This document shows positions 1-10,762 of a stretch of 64,000 nt of DNA, one piece after another. The notes below the pieces were generated by a model. The model had not been told where the DNA came from and did no database searches. It saw only the letters and a program-made list of their open reading frames with translations. The DNA lies in contig JADYZW010000004.1 of NCBI GenBank assembly GCA_020852955.1, forward strand, positions 39,155 through 103,154. The letters run 5' to 3'. This DNA is from Deltaproteobacteria bacterium. Its GTDB lineage: Bacteria > Desulfobacterota > Binatia > UTPRO1. Made by a program: the position numbers and the translations under genes. The number at the start of each line of letters is the position of its first letter. Position 1 is the first letter of the stretch.

Positions 1-328
1 GATAGTACGTCGCGCCGATCCGCACGGCCTCGATCGCGGTCGCGATCGAGCCGTAGCCGGTCAGCACCAGGATGCGGGTGCTCGGGTCGAGCGCCTTCAG
101 GTCCCGCACCAGCTCGAGCCCCGACGGTCCGGGCATGCGGAGATCGACGATCGCCATCTCGGGCGAGTCTTCGCGCGCGCGCGCGAGCGCCTCGTCGTAG
201 CCGCCCGCCGCGCGCACGTCGTAGCCCCGGTCGCGGAACGCGCGCGCGAGCCGCGTCCGGAAAACCTCGTCGTCGTCGACGACGAGCAGCGAAGGCGCGG
301 TCGCGCCGGCCGTACGTCGATCGTTCAC
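1..328 (-). CDS. RegA/ActR/PrrA-like response regulator, N-terminal part (cut by window edge)
   Basis: Receiver domain of a two-component regulator; the C-terminal output domain lies beyond the left edge. The GTG start at 328-326 overlaps the TGA of the upstream kinase (GTGA). Visible receiver marks are the acidic patch VVDDDE near residues 16-21, the phospho-acceptor Asp in AIVDLRMPGPSG, and the Thr/aromatic switch in LVLTGYGSIATA. GYGSIATA followed by AVRIGA is the hallmark of the RegA/ActR/PrrA family, single-HTH global redox regulators. Pairing with the RegB-like kinase upstream supports this. No HTH is visible because of truncation, so the family call rests on the receiver sequence and the partner. 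Confidence 0.85.
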   Translation of the reverse strand, partial: MNDRRTAGATAPSLLVVDDDEVFRTRLARAFRDRGYDVRAAGGYDEALARAREDSPEMAIVDLRMPGPSGLELVRDLKALDPSTRILVLTGYGSIATAIEAVRIGATYY

Positions 329-1686
329 GAGACCCCCCGCTCCACGATGCCGTCCGGCGCGTCGCCGTCCATGCGACCAATCGTCGCAGCACCCGCCCGC
401 GGCAGGACGGCGGTCACGGTGGTGCCGCGTCCGAGCGTCGAAGCGATCTCGAGCGCGCCGCCGACGCGCTCGAGCGTGACCCGCGCGAGGAAGAGCCCGA
501 GCCCCATGCCCCGCCCGGCGCCGGCGCGATTCTTGGTGGTGAAGAACGGCTCGCCCGCGTGCGCCAGGACCTCGGGCGTCATGCCGGCGCCGCGATCCGC
601 CACCACGACGCGCCAGCCGCCGCCGGCGACGCGCGGATCCGCCGCCGGCGCGACTTCCACGCGCACGGCGCCGACCGAGGCGTCGAGCGCGTTCTTCACG
701 ACGCCGCGGAGCGCCTGGGCGAGCGCGCGCGGGGGAACCTCGGTCCACGCGGCGTCCGCGCCGGCGCCGGCGATCTCGACGCGCTCGCCCTCCGCGAGCG
801 TCTCGGTCGCGGCGGCGAGGAGCGCCGCGACCGTAGTCGCGATCGGCGCTTCGCCCGCGCTCTCGCCGGCGTCGGCGGCCATCTGCTCGAGGATGTCGCG
901 GCACCGCTGGACCTGCTCGCGGATCAAGCGCGCGTCGGCCGCGGCCGGCGCGTCGGCCGCGCCGGCCGCGAGCGCGCGCTCGAGCTCCTTCGCGACCACT
1001 GCGATCGTCGAGAGCGGCGTCGCGAGCTCGTGCGCGGCGCCGGCCGCGAGCGTCGCGAGCGACGCGAGCGTTTCGTGTCGGGCCGCGTCCCGCAGCGCCT
1101 CGGCGAGCTCCGCGTCGCGCGCCCCGAGCGCGCGTCGGACGCGCTGGATGAAGTAGACGATGAAGGCCGCCGCGACGCCGAACGCCACCCACATACCCTG
1201 GACGTGCATCGAGATCGGACGGTCGGCGGCCATCCCGTGGTCGTGCCCGGAACCGGAATCCGCGATCGGCAGCGGCACGTGCGCGAAGAAGAGCGCGCCG
1301 AAGAGCGCCAGCGACACCCCGGCGAGCGCCCACGTCGAGCGGACCGGCAGGATCACGGCCGCGAGCGCGATGTTCACGAGATAGAGGAAGCTGAACGGAT
1401 TGAAGGGGCCGCCGGTGAGGGCGAGGACGGCCGTCAGGAGCCCGACGTCGAGCAGCATGACGACCCCGAGCATCCCGTCGTCGACCGCCGCGCGCCGGCG
1501 CCAGATCGCGAGCGCCAGGTTGCTTGCCGCCCCGACCGCCAGCACCGCCGCCAGCGGACCGAGCGGCAACGTGATTCCCATCAGCCGATCGACGGCGAGG
1601 ATGGTCGCGAGCTGCCCCGCGAGCGCCCCCCACCGGAGCGTCACGAGCCACGAGAGGTCGATGCCGCGTCTGGCCGCGTGCGCCAT
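325..1686 (-). CDS. RegB/PrrB-like redox-sensing histidine kinase
   Basis: Membrane sensor kinase of 453 residues. I start at ATG 1686, which has GGGGA about 7 nt upstream; an open frame continues further but looks non-coding. About six hydrophobic segments fill residues 10-185. The loop GGPFNPF (92-98) matches the GGXXNPF quinone-binding motif of RegB. The H-box HELATPLSTI has phospho-acceptor His219, and Cys262 in QVQRCRDIL sits 43 residues after it, where RegB carries its redox-active Cys265 (40 after His225). The N-box (VKNALDAS), DRGAGM and a glycine-rich GRGMGLGLFLA loop complete the ATPase domain. Known RegB/RegA pairs report quinone redox state and control respiration and carbon fixation. 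The two genes overlap by 4 nt, so they are one operon. Confidence 0.88.
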   Translation of the reverse strand: MAHAARRGIDLSWLVTLRWGALAGQLATILAVDRLMGITLPLGPLAAVLAVGAASNLALAIWRRRAAVDDGMLGVVMLLDVGLLTAVLALTGGPFNPFSFLYLVNIALAAVILPVRSTWALAGVSLALFGALFFAHVPLPIADSGSGHDHGMAADRPISMHVQGMWVAFGVAAAFIVYFIQRVRRALGARDAELAEALRDAARHETLASLATLAAGAAHELATPLSTIAVVAKELERALAAGAADAPAAADARLIREQVQRCRDILEQMAADAGESAGEAPIATTVAALLAAATETLAEGERVEIAGAGADAAWTEVPPRALAQALRGVVKNALDASVGAVRVEVAPAADPRVAGGGWRVVVADRGAGMTPEVLAHAGEPFFTTKNRAGAGRGMGLGLFLARVTLERVGGALEIASTLGRGTTVTAVLPRAGAATIGRMDGDAPDGIVERGVS

Positions 1687-1789
1687 GGCTCGTCCCCGAC
1701 TACTCGACATCGCCGGCGGCATCCACCGGAGCGACACGGGGCGGCGCGCGGATGGCCGGCGCGGCGCCGGTCGTGTTAGGAGCGAGCCG

Positions 1790-2704
1790 ATGCGCGTGGC
1801 GACGGGGTTCCCTCTCCTGTTCCTGCTCGTCGGCGGGCTGCTCGGTCCCGCCCGCGCGCACGGCAGCGATCTCGTCGCCACCCCGCTGACCGGCTGCGAC
1901 TGTGCCCGCTTCGCCGCCGAGCTCGCCGAGGCGCGCGCCGCCTACGCGAGCCGGCAGCAGGGGGTCGAGATGCCCCTCACGCCGGTCATGCACCTCCGGT
2001 ATCGCGCGCGCGTCGACGAGACCTACGCGCGCGCGACCTGCCTCGCCGGCTGCGCGAGCGTCCCGGAGCTCGACCGCAATCGCGCCCGCGTGCTGCTCGC
2101 GGAGTCGGGCTTCAAGGATGCGAGCCTCGGCGCCGGCGAATGGCGCCACCGCCTCGCAGCGATCGTTCCCGTCACGGAGCGCTGTCTCGAGGTCGATCCC
2201 ACCGACACGAGCTGCATGCTGTGGCACGCCGCCGCGCGCGGCGTGCTGGCGCGCGGCAGCTGGAACCCGCTCAACCTCCGCCTTCCGGCCCAGCTGCTCG
2301 ACGAGCTCCACCGCGCCCGCGGCGGCAGGCCGCCCGGCCTCGATCCCGACGGCGGCGCGACGCGCGCCGAGGCGGCCATGCTGCTCAAGGCGCCGCGCTA
2401 CGGAGGCGGCGACCCGCGGGCGGGGCGGATGATCATCGAGGAAGCGTCCCAGGCTCCGGGATTCGGGTGCCGCCTCTCGAACCGCCTCGTCGTCGCCGAG
2501 GCGCTCGGCCGCACCGGCGACCTGCCGGCGGCCCATCGTGAGCTCCGCGCGATGGTCGACGGCGGCTTGCCCGCCTGCGGCGCGGAGCGCTACGAGAACG
2601 CACTCTCGCTCGAGGAGGCGGCGCGCTGCCTCGCGCGCCTCGACGTCGCGCCCACGGCCGATCCGGGCTGGGACGACGATTGCCGCCGCGAGATCCGCCA
2701 GTGA
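1790..2704 (+). CDS. Secreted Cys-containing TPR-like protein
   Basis: 304 residues with a clear signal peptide (MRVATGFPLLFLLVGG, cleavage likely after ARA). AGGAG lies 7 nt before the ATG. The mature part is helical and has scattered cysteines (GCDC near the N-terminus, then TCLAGC, TSCML, FGC, PACG), suggesting disulfides in the periplasm. A stretch around residues 150-240 (WNPLNLRLP, then LKAPRYGGGDPRAG and an Ala-rich helical repeat) resembles the solenoid of TRAP-transporter-associated TatT-type proteins, but I do not regard that as proven. It ends 13 nt before the acyl-CoA dehydrogenase, so co-transcription is possible. It is divergent from the RegB-like kinase, with about 100 nt between the starts. 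Confidence 0.7.
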   Translation: MRVATGFPLLFLLVGGLLGPARAHGSDLVATPLTGCDCARFAAELAEARAAYASRQQGVEMPLTPVMHLRYRARVDETYARATCLAGCASVPELDRNRARVLLAESGFKDASLGAGEWRHRLAAIVPVTERCLEVDPTDTSCMLWHAAARGVLARGSWNPLNLRLPAQLLDELHRARGGRPPGLDPDGGATRAEAAMLLKAPRYGGGDPRAGRMIIEEASQAPGFGCRLSNRLVVAEALGRTGDLPAAHRELRAMVDGGLPACGAERYENALSLEEAARCLARLDVAPTADPGWDDDCRREIRQ

Positions 2705-2717
2705 GGACCCCGCCCCC

Positions 2718-3889
<1,172 letters not shown>

Positions 3890-3893
<4 letters not shown>

Positions 3894-4336
3894 CCCGCGT
3901 CGACATCTTCACGGACGGCGCGTGCCAGGGAAATCCCGGTCCGGGAGGCTGGGCCGCCATCCTCGTCTCGGGATCGCACCGCCGCGAGATCACCGGCTAC
4001 GCGGCCACGACCACCAACAACCGCATGGAGCTCCAGGCGGCGCTCGAGGGGCTGCGCAGCCTGAAGCAGCCGTGCGAGGTCGACCTCTACACCGATTCCC
4101 AGTACCTGAGGAACGGCATGCAGAGCTGGCTCGCCACCTGGAAGCGCAACGGCTGGCGCACGAGCGGCAAGACCCCGGTCAAGAACGCCGACCTCTGGGA
4201 AGCCCTCGACGCCGAGGCGAGCAAGCACACGATGCGCTGGCACTGGGTGCGCGGCCACGACGGACACGTCGAGAACGAGCGCTGCGACGTCCTCGCGAAC
4301 GAGGCGATCCGCCGGCGCGGCCCGGTGCCGACGTGA
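3890..4336 (+). CDS. rnhA: Ribonuclease HI
   Basis: 148 residues, normal length for bacterial RNase HI, which cleaves the RNA strand of RNA-DNA hybrids with two metal ions. All catalytic residues are visible: Asp9 in FTDGACQGNPGPGG, Glu47 in NNRMELQA, Asp69 in YTDSQY, Asp133 in CDVLAN, and the assisting His123 in VRGHDGH. The basic handle segment (WKRNGWRTSGKTPVKN) is present. Translation is coupled to the upstream acyl-CoA dehydrogenase through an ATGA overlap, although the functions are unrelated. Confidence 0.97.
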
Positions 4337-4409
4337 GCCGCGCGCCGCGCGCCGGCCACCGGACGCTCCGTCCCGGCGCGGACGCCGCGGCGCGGGACGC
4401 GGCCTGATC

Positions 4410-5276
4410 GTGGGACGGAGCGCCACCGTCATCGCCTACGGCTCGCTGATGAGCGGGCTCGGGCTCGCGGCGCTCGCGCCGCTCCCCGCCGTCGACGCCC
4501 GGCGCGTCCGGCTCTCGGGATGCCGGCGGGGCTTCGGGAAGCTCTCGCAATACGGCGACCGGTTCGCGATGGCGCTGGAAGCGACGGCGCCCGGCGCGCC
4601 GATCCGCGCGGCCGACATCGACGCAGCGACGCCGACCGACCCCGCGACCGGCCTCGACGCGCTCGCGCTGACGCTCCGCATTCCCGAGCTCGCCCGGGTG
4701 GCGCAGCGCGAGGGCTACCACGCCGACGCCTTCCTGGCCCTCGCCCGCCTCGCCGAGCGCCGCGGCGCGAGCCTCGGGGTCCATCTCTTCGCGATCGCGG
4801 AGAGCGTCGGGCACGACGTCGAACGCTACCGGCGCGCGCTCGCCGACGCGGTCGACTACGCGTCGCCGCACTACACGCCGCACCCGGTCGCGATCGACGG
4901 CGACGCGCCCGCGATCGTGTTCCTCCCGCCGGGGACCGAGGGCAGCGGCCGTGACGACGTCGTCCCGATCCGCGTGCAGACCGCCGAGACCCGCCTCCTC
5001 ACGTTTCGCGGGGTCTGGAGCCTGAAGCCGAACCGCAGCCAGCTCGACTACGCCGCGATGTGCCTCCTCGGGGAATGCCACAACCTCTCGCTCGCCGACG
5101 TGCTTGGCGACCTCCGGACCCACCCGCCGCTCGCGCGCCTCGTCGACGCGCGCCTGGCGGCGGAGCTCGAGGCGGAACGCGACCGCTTCCGCGAGATGCT
5201 CTGTCTCGAGACCGCGCACTACGCGGCGCGCTTCCCGAGCGCGCCGCGACGCGCCGCCTTCGTCGGCGGCGCGTGA
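4410..5276 (+). CDS. Gamma-glutamylcyclotransferase-fold protein
   Basis: 288 residues from a GTG start. The N-terminus VIAYGSLMSG is the YGSL substrate-binding loop of the gamma-glutamylcyclotransferase-like fold, and a REGYHAD segment near residue 100 resembles the REXXY region that carries the acidic residue. The protein is much longer than simple GGCT-like proteins (about 120-190 residues); the C-terminal 120 residues (CLLGECHNLSLADVLGDL onward) match nothing I recognise. The substrate could be a gamma-glutamyl compound, but this is fold-level inference. The gene starts 73 nt after rnhA, with only a weak RBS. Confidence 0.6.
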   Translation: MGRSATVIAYGSLMSGLGLAALAPLPAVDARRVRLSGCRRGFGKLSQYGDRFAMALEATAPGAPIRAADIDAATPTDPATGLDALALTLRIPELARVAQREGYHADAFLALARLAERRGASLGVHLFAIAESVGHDVERYRRALADAVDYASPHYTPHPVAIDGDAPAIVFLPPGTEGSGRDDVVPIRVQTAETRLLTFRGVWSLKPNRSQLDYAAMCLLGECHNLSLADVLGDLRTHPPLARLVDARLAAELEAERDRFREMLCLETAHYAARFPSAPRRAAFVGGA

Positions 5277-5319
5277 CGGCGGCGCGGCCTCTCGCGCCGC
5301 CGCATCGACCGCGAGCGCG

Positions 5320-5586
5320 CTACTTCATCGGATCGGCGACGATCTTGCCGCCCTTCTCCTTGCACTCCTTCTCGCTCGTCTTCACGATGCCCTGCCCCTT
5401 GCAACCGTTCTTGCCGCCGCAGGAATGGCCGGCGCCGGCGCACGCGCCCTGCCCTTTGCAGGCGTTGATGCCCGAGCAGTAGACCTCGCCGCCCGTCTTG
5501 CCCTCGTCGGCGCGCGCCCCGACGGCGCCCGACAGCACGAGACCCGCGGCCGCCGACGCGATCAGAAAACCCGTGACCTTGTGCAT
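5320..5586 (-). CDS. Small Cys-rich exported protein, bufferin (BufA2)-like
   Basis: 88 residues with a strong RBS (AAGGAGAAGG) and a signal peptide ending about ARADEG. The mature part carries five cysteines in a repeated pattern: VYCSGINACKGQGACAGAGH, then SCGGKNGCKGQG and KECKEKGG. This resembles the BufA2 type of bufferins, periplasmic peptides whose cysteines are turned into copper-binding thiooxazoles by an MNIO (DUF692) enzyme. That role is known for characterised members and inferred here. No MNIO or DUF2063 partner gene is in the window, so this is an orphan copy. It is convergent with the GGCT-like gene. Confidence 0.65.
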   Translation of the reverse strand: MHKVTGFLIASAAAGLVLSGAVGARADEGKTGGEVYCSGINACKGQGACAGAGHSCGGKNGCKGQGIVKTSEKECKEKGGKIVADPMK

Positions 5587-5737
5587 GCGATCCTTCTCCT
5601 TTGTGGTGGTTGGCCGACCTCGCGTCGGAGGACGCGTGCGCGCCATGTACCAGGTGTCGCCGATACGATGCCAGCGGGGCGCACCGGGATTCGGACGCGA
5701 GCGTCCGGGGGCTGGCGCGGACCGACCGCACGAGCCC

Positions 5738-7006
5738 TCAGTCCGCCACGGGCCGCGCGAGCGCGGCGAGGGCGGCGAAGCTGAGCGCCCCCGCGCCGGC
5801 AAGGTAGAGGCCGACGAGCCACAGGCCACCCGCCTCGGCGAGCGCCTGCGCGATCATCGGCGCCAGACCGCCGCCGATGATGCCGCCGACGTTGAACGCG
5901 ACCGACACGCCCGTGTAGCGGACGCGCGCCGGGAAGAGGCCCGGCAGGAAGGCGCCGAGCGGTCCGTAGACGAGCCCCATGACGAAGAGCGCGCCCGCCA
6001 GGAACGCGAAGACCAGCGCTGGCGACTTCGCGCCCATGAGCGGCGCGAGCGCCGCGCCCGCGGCGACCGCGAGCACGCAGCCGGTCATGAGGACCCGGCG
6101 CGGGCTCGCGGCGTCGGACCAGTAGCCCGCGACGATCGTACCCGCGGCCATGAAGAGGATCGCGCCGAGCTGGAGGGCGAGGAAGGCCTCGCGCCCGTAG
6201 CCGAGGGTGCGCGTGCCGTAGCCGAGCGCGAAGACCGTCGTCAGGTAGAAGAGCGCGAAGCAGCAGACGACGGCGCCCGTGCCGCCAAGCACGGCGAGCG
6301 CGTGCCCCCGCAGCACCTCGGCAAAGGGCACGCGCGGCGGCGGCGCGGCGTGGAGCGCGGCGCGAAACGCCGGCGTCTCCCCGAGCCGCAGACGCACCCA
6401 GAGCCCGAGCAGGATCAGCGCGAGGCTCGCGACGAACGGCAGCCGCCAGCCCCAGGCGGCGAACTGCTCCGGCGTGAGCGCGAGCCCGAGGAGCAGGAAG
6501 AGCCCGTTCGCGGCGACGAAGCCGACCGGCGCGCCGAGCTGCGGGAACATGCCGTAGCGGGCCCGCCAGCCGGGCGGCGCATGCTCGACGGCGAGGAGCG
6601 CCGCCCCGCCCCATTCGCCGCCGAGCCCGAAGCCCTGCCCGAACCGCAACAGGCAGAGGAGTGCCGGCGCGATCCATCCCGCCCGCTCGTACGACGGCAG
6701 GAACGCGATCGCGAAGGTGGAGAGCCCCATCAGGAGCAACGACGCGACCAGCGTCGACTTCCGACCGACGCGGTCGCCGAAGTGTCCGAACGCAATCGCC
6801 CCGACCGGACGCGCCACGAACGCGACCGTGAACGTCGCGTACGCCGAGAGCAGCTGCGCCGACGGGCTCGCGGCGGGAAAGAAGAGCGCCCCGAAGACCA
6901 GGCTCGCGGCGGTCCCGTAGATGTAGAAGTCGTAGAACTCGACCGCGGTGCCGACCAGGCTCGCCAGGAGCACCCGCCGCGTCGAAGCCGATCCCGCCCC
7001 GTCCAT
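5738..7006 (-). CDS. MFS transporter, metabolite:H+ symporter type
   Basis: 422 residues with 12 predicted membrane segments. The N-terminus TAVEFYDFYIYGTAA and motif A (GHFGDRVGRK, residues 74-83) are typical of the MHS subfamily, as are RFGQGFGLGGEWGGA and the PARVRYTGVS loop. MHS members (KgtP, ProP, ShiA, citrate carriers) take up organic acids or zwitterions with protons in the inner membrane; the substrate here cannot be read from sequence. The gene is divergent from ilvD, with about 100 nt shared upstream, and no substrate-linked enzyme is adjacent. Confidence 0.9.
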   Translation of the reverse strand: MDGAGSASTRRVLLASLVGTAVEFYDFYIYGTAASLVFGALFFPAASPSAQLLSAYATFTVAFVARPVGAIAFGHFGDRVGRKSTLVASLLLMGLSTFAIAFLPSYERAGWIAPALLCLLRFGQGFGLGGEWGGAALLAVEHAPPGWRARYGMFPQLGAPVGFVAANGLFLLLGLALTPEQFAAWGWRLPFVASLALILLGLWVRLRLGETPAFRAALHAAPPPRVPFAEVLRGHALAVLGGTGAVVCCFALFYLTTVFALGYGTRTLGYGREAFLALQLGAILFMAAGTIVAGYWSDAASPRRVLMTGCVLAVAAGAALAPLMGAKSPALVFAFLAGALFVMGLVYGPLGAFLPGLFPARVRYTGVSVAFNVGGIIGGGLAPMIAQALAEAGGLWLVGLYLAGAGALSFAALAALARPVAD

Positions 7007-7107
7007 CGTGAAACCGGAGTGCTACACGGTCCGGGCCGGCGATGGCCAGCCGCTCGCGCCTCCGGTGGCGGTGGGCCGACGGGGGATTTCCATGTAGGGT
7101 CGGAGGC

Positions 7108-8985
7108 ATGACCGCTCTCGGATACCGCAGCCGGACGTCCACCGCGGGCCGGAACATGGCGGGCGCGCGCGCTCTCTGGCGCGCCACCGGCATGACCGAC
7201 GCCGACTTCCAGAAGCCGATCATCGCGATCGCCAACAGCTTCACGCAGTTCGTGCCCGGCCACGTCCATCTCCACGACGTCGGCCAGCGCGTGAAGCGGG
7301 TGATCGACGACGCCGGCGGCTGGGGCGTCGAGTTCAACACGATCGCCGTCGACGACGGGATCGCGATGGGCCACGGCGGAATGCTCTACTCGCTGCCGAG
7401 CCGCGACCTGATCGCCGACAGCGTCGAGTACATGGTGAACGCGCATTGCGCCGACGCCCTCTTCTGCATCTCGAACTGCGACAAGATCACGCCCGGCATG
7501 CTGATGGCGACGATGCGGCTCGACATCCCGACGATCTTCGTCTCGGGCGGACCGATGGAGGCCGGCAAGATCGCCGGCACCCACGACCGCGACGGCAAGC
7601 CGCTCGGAGACCGGAAGCTCGACTTGATCGACCCGATGATCGCGGCGAGCGACGCGTCGGTCTCCGACGCCGACCTCGAGCAGATGGAGCGCTCGGCCTG
7701 TCCGACCTGCGGCTCGTGCTCGGGCATGTTCACCGCGAACAGTATGAACTGCCTGAACGAGGCGCTCGGTTTGGCGCTTCCCGGCAACGGCACGCTGCTC
7801 GCGACCCATGTCCGGCGCTGGGAGCTCTTCGAGGCGGCGGCGCGCCGCATCGTCGCAATGGCGAAGCAGCGCTACCTCCAGGGCGACGACTCCGTCACGC
7901 CACGGCGGATCGCCACCTTCGACGCGTTCGAGAACGCGATGGCGCTCGACATCGCCATGGGGGGCTCGACCAACACCGTGCTCCACATCCTCGCGATCGC
8001 GCGCGAGGCCGGCGTCGACTTCCGCATGGAGCACATCGACGGGCTCTCGCGCCGCGTGCCGACGCTCGCCAAGGTCGCCCCCGCGTCGCACTACCACGTC
8101 GAGGACGTGCACCGGGCCGGCGGCGTCTTCACGATCCTCGGCGAGCTCGACCGGGCCGGCCTGATCCACCGCGACGTCGCCACCGTCCACGCCGCGACGA
8201 TGGGCGAGGCGATCGACCGGAACGACGTGCGCCGCGCCACGGCGACCCCCGACGCCCGGGCGCGCGCCCTCGCCGCGCCCGGCGGCGTCCGCACGACGGT
8301 CGCCTTCTCGCAGGACACGCACTTCGCGACCCGCGACGACGACGCCGCGCAGGGCTGCATCCGGAGCGCCGAGCACGCCTACAGCACGGACGGCGGGCTC
8401 GCGGTCCTCTACGGCAACGTCGCGCGCGACGGCTGCATCGTGAAGACGGCGGGCGTCGACGAGAGCATCTGGACGTTCGAAGGGCCGGCGCGGGTGTTCC
8501 AGTCGCAGGACGCCGCGTGCAACGCGATCCTCGCCAACGAGATCAAGCCGGGGGACGTCGTCGTCATCGTCTACGAGGGCCCGAAGGGCGGCCCCGGCAT
8601 GCAGGAGATGCTGTACCCGACGTCGTTCTTGAAGGGGAAAGGCCTCGGCAAGGCATGCGCGCTCGTGACCGACGGCCGCTTCAGCGGCGGCACGAGCGGG
8701 CTCTCGATCGGCCACGTCTCGCCCGAGGCCGGCGAGGGCGGCGCGATCGCGCTCGTCGAGGAGGGCGACCGGATCCGCATCGACATCCCCGCCCGCACGA
8801 TCGACGTCCTGGTGAGCGACGAGACCCTCGCGCGGCGGCGCGAAGCGATGCGGGCGCGCGGCGCCGCCGCGTACCGCCCGCAGCGCGACCGCGAGGTGTC
8901 GGCGGCGCTCCGCGCCTACGCCGCGATGACGACGAGCGCCGCCATGGGCGCGGTGCGCGACGTCACCCAGATCGAGCGGCGGTGA
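7108..8985 (+). CDS. ilvD: Dihydroxy-acid dehydratase
   Basis: 625 residues (E. coli IlvD 616). It dehydrates 2,3-dihydroxy-isovalerate and -methylvalerate in valine/isoleucine synthesis, using an Fe-S cluster and Mg. Visible motifs are [13 protein letters not shown] with Cys124, [19 protein letters not shown] with Cys198/201/204, the metal Asp near [12 protein letters not shown], and the C-terminal [13 protein letters not shown] loop followed by [16 protein letters not shown]. The start follows GGAGG very closely (1 nt), so initiation may be unusual, but no better in-frame start exists. The TGA overlaps the next start by 4 nt (GTGA). Confidence 0.96.
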   Translation: MTALGYRSRTSTAGRNMAGARALWRATGMTDADFQKPIIAIANSFTQFVPGHVHLHDVGQRVKRVIDDAGGWGVEFNTIAVDDGIAMGHGGMLYSLPSRDLIADSVEYMVNAHCADALFCISNCDKITPGMLMATMRLDIPTIFVSGGPMEAGKIAGTHDRDGKPLGDRKLDLIDPMIAASDASVSDADLEQMERSACPTCGSCSGMFTANSMNCLNEALGLALPGNGTLLATHVRRWELFEAAARRIVAMAKQRYLQGDDSVTPRRIATFDAFENAMALDIAMGGSTNTVLHILAIAREAGVDFRMEHIDGLSRRVPTLAKVAPASHYHVEDVHRAGGVFTILGELDRAGLIHRDVATVHAATMGEAIDRNDVRRATATPDARARALAAPGGVRTTVAFSQDTHFATRDDDAAQGCIRSAEHAYSTDGGLAVLYGNVARDGCIVKTAGVDESIWTFEGPARVFQSQDAACNAILANEIKPGDVVVIVYEGPKGGPGMQEMLYPTSFLKGKGLGKACALVTDGRFSGGTSGLSIGHVSPEAGEGGAIALVEEGDRIRIDIPARTIDVLVSDETLARRREAMRARGAAAYRPQRDREVSAALRAYAAMTTSAAMGAVRDVTQIERR

Positions 8986-10280
8986 CGCTCGCCCGCGGAG
9001 CACGGGATCGCGGCGAGCACGCCGGCCGCGTACGAGCGCGGCGCGGCGCGCACGCGACCCTCGCGATCTCCTGCGTCCTCGCGCTCGGGGCCTGCGTGCC
9101 TCCGGTCGTCGTGATGCGCGGCGATCCGGTCGCGGCCCGCGACTGCGCGTCCGGCGGCGGCGTGCGCTATGCCGCATTCCTGATCGGCGACGCCGGCGCC
9201 CCGACGCTGCCGCGCAGCGGCTCGGACGAGGTCGTCGACCCCGTGCTCCGCGGGCTCCACGACGACGTCGCCGCGGCGGCCGCGGCGCTCGGGCCCGAGC
9301 GCGTACTCGTGCTCTTCCTCGGCGACAACGTCTACTGGGACGGCCTCCCGACGGAAGGGCACCGCGACCGGCGGCACGGCGAGCGCGTCCTCGCGGCGCA
9401 GGTCGCGGCCTCCGCGCCGGCGCAGGCGGTGTTCCTCCTCGGCAACCACGACTGGCACGCCGAAGGACCCGAGGGCTGGGAGCGCGCCCTCGCCCAGCGC
9501 CGATTCCTCGAACGCTTCGCGCCGCGCGTGCGGATGCTGCCGCCCGGCGGCTGCGCGGGACCCGAGCGGCTCGATCTCGGCCCCCATCTGCGCTTCGTGC
9601 TGATCGATCCGATCGGCTTCGGGCACCTCATGGACCACTACGACGAGCACGTACGCGCCTGTCCCGAGCGGACCGTGCGCGACGCGTATTTCGACCTCGC
9701 CGCCGAGTTCGACGCGCCCGAAGGCCGCCACCTGGCGCTCGCCGTCCACCACCCGCTGATCACCGCGGGACCGCACGGCGGGCATTTCGGATGGAAGCAG
9801 CACCTCTTCCCGCTCACCGACTTCTGGCCCTGGGCGTGGGTGCCCCTGCCCGTCGTCGGCTCCGTGTATCCTCTCGCGCGACAGCTCGGCGTCACCGCCA
9901 CCGACGCGACCAGCGAGTCGTACGGGCGCTACATCCAGGCCGTCTATCGCGCCACCCGCCCGCTCGTGCCGCTCCTGTACGTCGGCGGCCACGAGCACAG
10001 CCTGCAAGTGCACCGCGACATGATCGGCGGATACTACCTCGTGAGCGGCGCCGGCAGCGTCGCCAAGATCGACCGGGTCGTCGAAGACCTGAGCACCGTG
10101 ATGATGGCGACGGCGCGCGCCGGCTACATGCGCCTCGACGTGACCGAACGCGGCGCCCTCGGCCTCACCGTCCTCGCCCTCGACGGCGAGCGGCCGCTGC
10201 CCGTGTACGCGCACTGCCTCGCCGACGGTGCACCGGCGCCGCGGAGCGAACGAGCGTCGCCGACCGCGGCGCATCGCTGA
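8982..10280 (+). CDS. Calcineurin-like metallophosphoesterase lipoprotein
   Basis: 432 residues from GTG 8982, coupled to ilvD. A basic N-terminus runs into a lipobox (LALGAC), so the enzyme is predicted to be a membrane-anchored periplasmic protein. The metallophosphoesterase motifs are present in order: GDAG with Asp70, GDN (about 113-115), GNHD (154-157), HHP near residue 250 and GHEH (336-339). The set is complete for a two-metal phosphoesterase. Between GNHD and GHEH there is a long insert rich in Trp and Pro ([19 protein letters not shown]) that may contact the membrane. Substrate unknown. Coupling to ilvD probably reflects compact packing rather than a shared pathway. Confidence 0.82.
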   Translation: MTLARGARDRGEHAGRVRARRGAHATLAISCVLALGACVPPVVVMRGDPVAARDCASGGGVRYAAFLIGDAGAPTLPRSGSDEVVDPVLRGLHDDVAAAAAALGPERVLVLFLGDNVYWDGLPTEGHRDRRHGERVLAAQVAASAPAQAVFLLGNHDWHAEGPEGWERALAQRRFLERFAPRVRMLPPGGCAGPERLDLGPHLRFVLIDPIGFGHLMDHYDEHVRACPERTVRDAYFDLAAEFDAPEGRHLALAVHHPLITAGPHGGHFGWKQHLFPLTDFWPWAWVPLPVVGSVYPLARQLGVTATDATSESYGRYIQAVYRATRPLVPLLYVGGHEHSLQVHRDMIGGYYLVSGAGSVAKIDRVVEDLSTVMMATARAGYMRLDVTERGALGLTVLALDGERPLPVYAHCLADGAPAPRSERASPTAAHR

Positions 10281-10386
10281 CCGCCCCGTCCCGCACGGCC
10301 ACCGGGAAACGCCGGCGCCGGCCCGCCGACGCCGGGATCCGTTGCGGCGCTTGCGCCGCGACACGCCGTATGCGAAACGCGCCCGC

Positions 10387-10647
10387 ATGCTCGCGGCGAC
10401 GATCGGGCGGATGGGGATGGCGGCGCTGCTGCTGGCGATGGTGGCAGGAGCGTGCGGCGACAGCGGCGGCGACGACGACCGGGCATGCCACGAGTGCTCG
10501 ACCAACGAGAGCTGCGACGGCGACCAGGAGTGCGCGCTCGCGGTCGACGGCGAGCTCCGCTGCTTCGACGTCGACAAGGCGTCGTGCACGATCGGCCGGG
10601 TCGAGGTCGCGCGCGCGCCGACGCCAACGCCGCAAGCCACCCCGTAG
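10387..10647 (+). CDS. Small Cys-rich lipoprotein
   Basis: 86 residues. A hydrophobic leader ends in the lipobox VAGAC, followed by the flexible GDSGGDDD tether typical of lipoproteins. Six cysteines follow in the region CHECSTNESCDGDQEC to KASC, so a disulfide-knotted surface domain is likely. The C-terminus is a short Pro/Thr tail (APTPTPQATP) like the stalks of other exported proteins in this window. No RBS is obvious. The family is not recognised. It lies between the phosphoesterase and the AhpD-like gene, all on the plus strand. Confidence 0.6.
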   Translation: MLAATIGRMGMAALLLAMVAGACGDSGGDDDRACHECSTNESCDGDQECALAVDGELRCFDVDKASCTIGRVEVARAPTPTPQATP

Positions 10648-10762
10648 CGCGGAGGTCGCGCGCGCGCGTCGGCTACGTTCTTCCTCACCGAAAACGATGC
10701 GGCAGCCCGACCGCGAACGGATCTGACGGCGGCGGACCGCCGCCCGCGAAAGGAGCCCTCCC

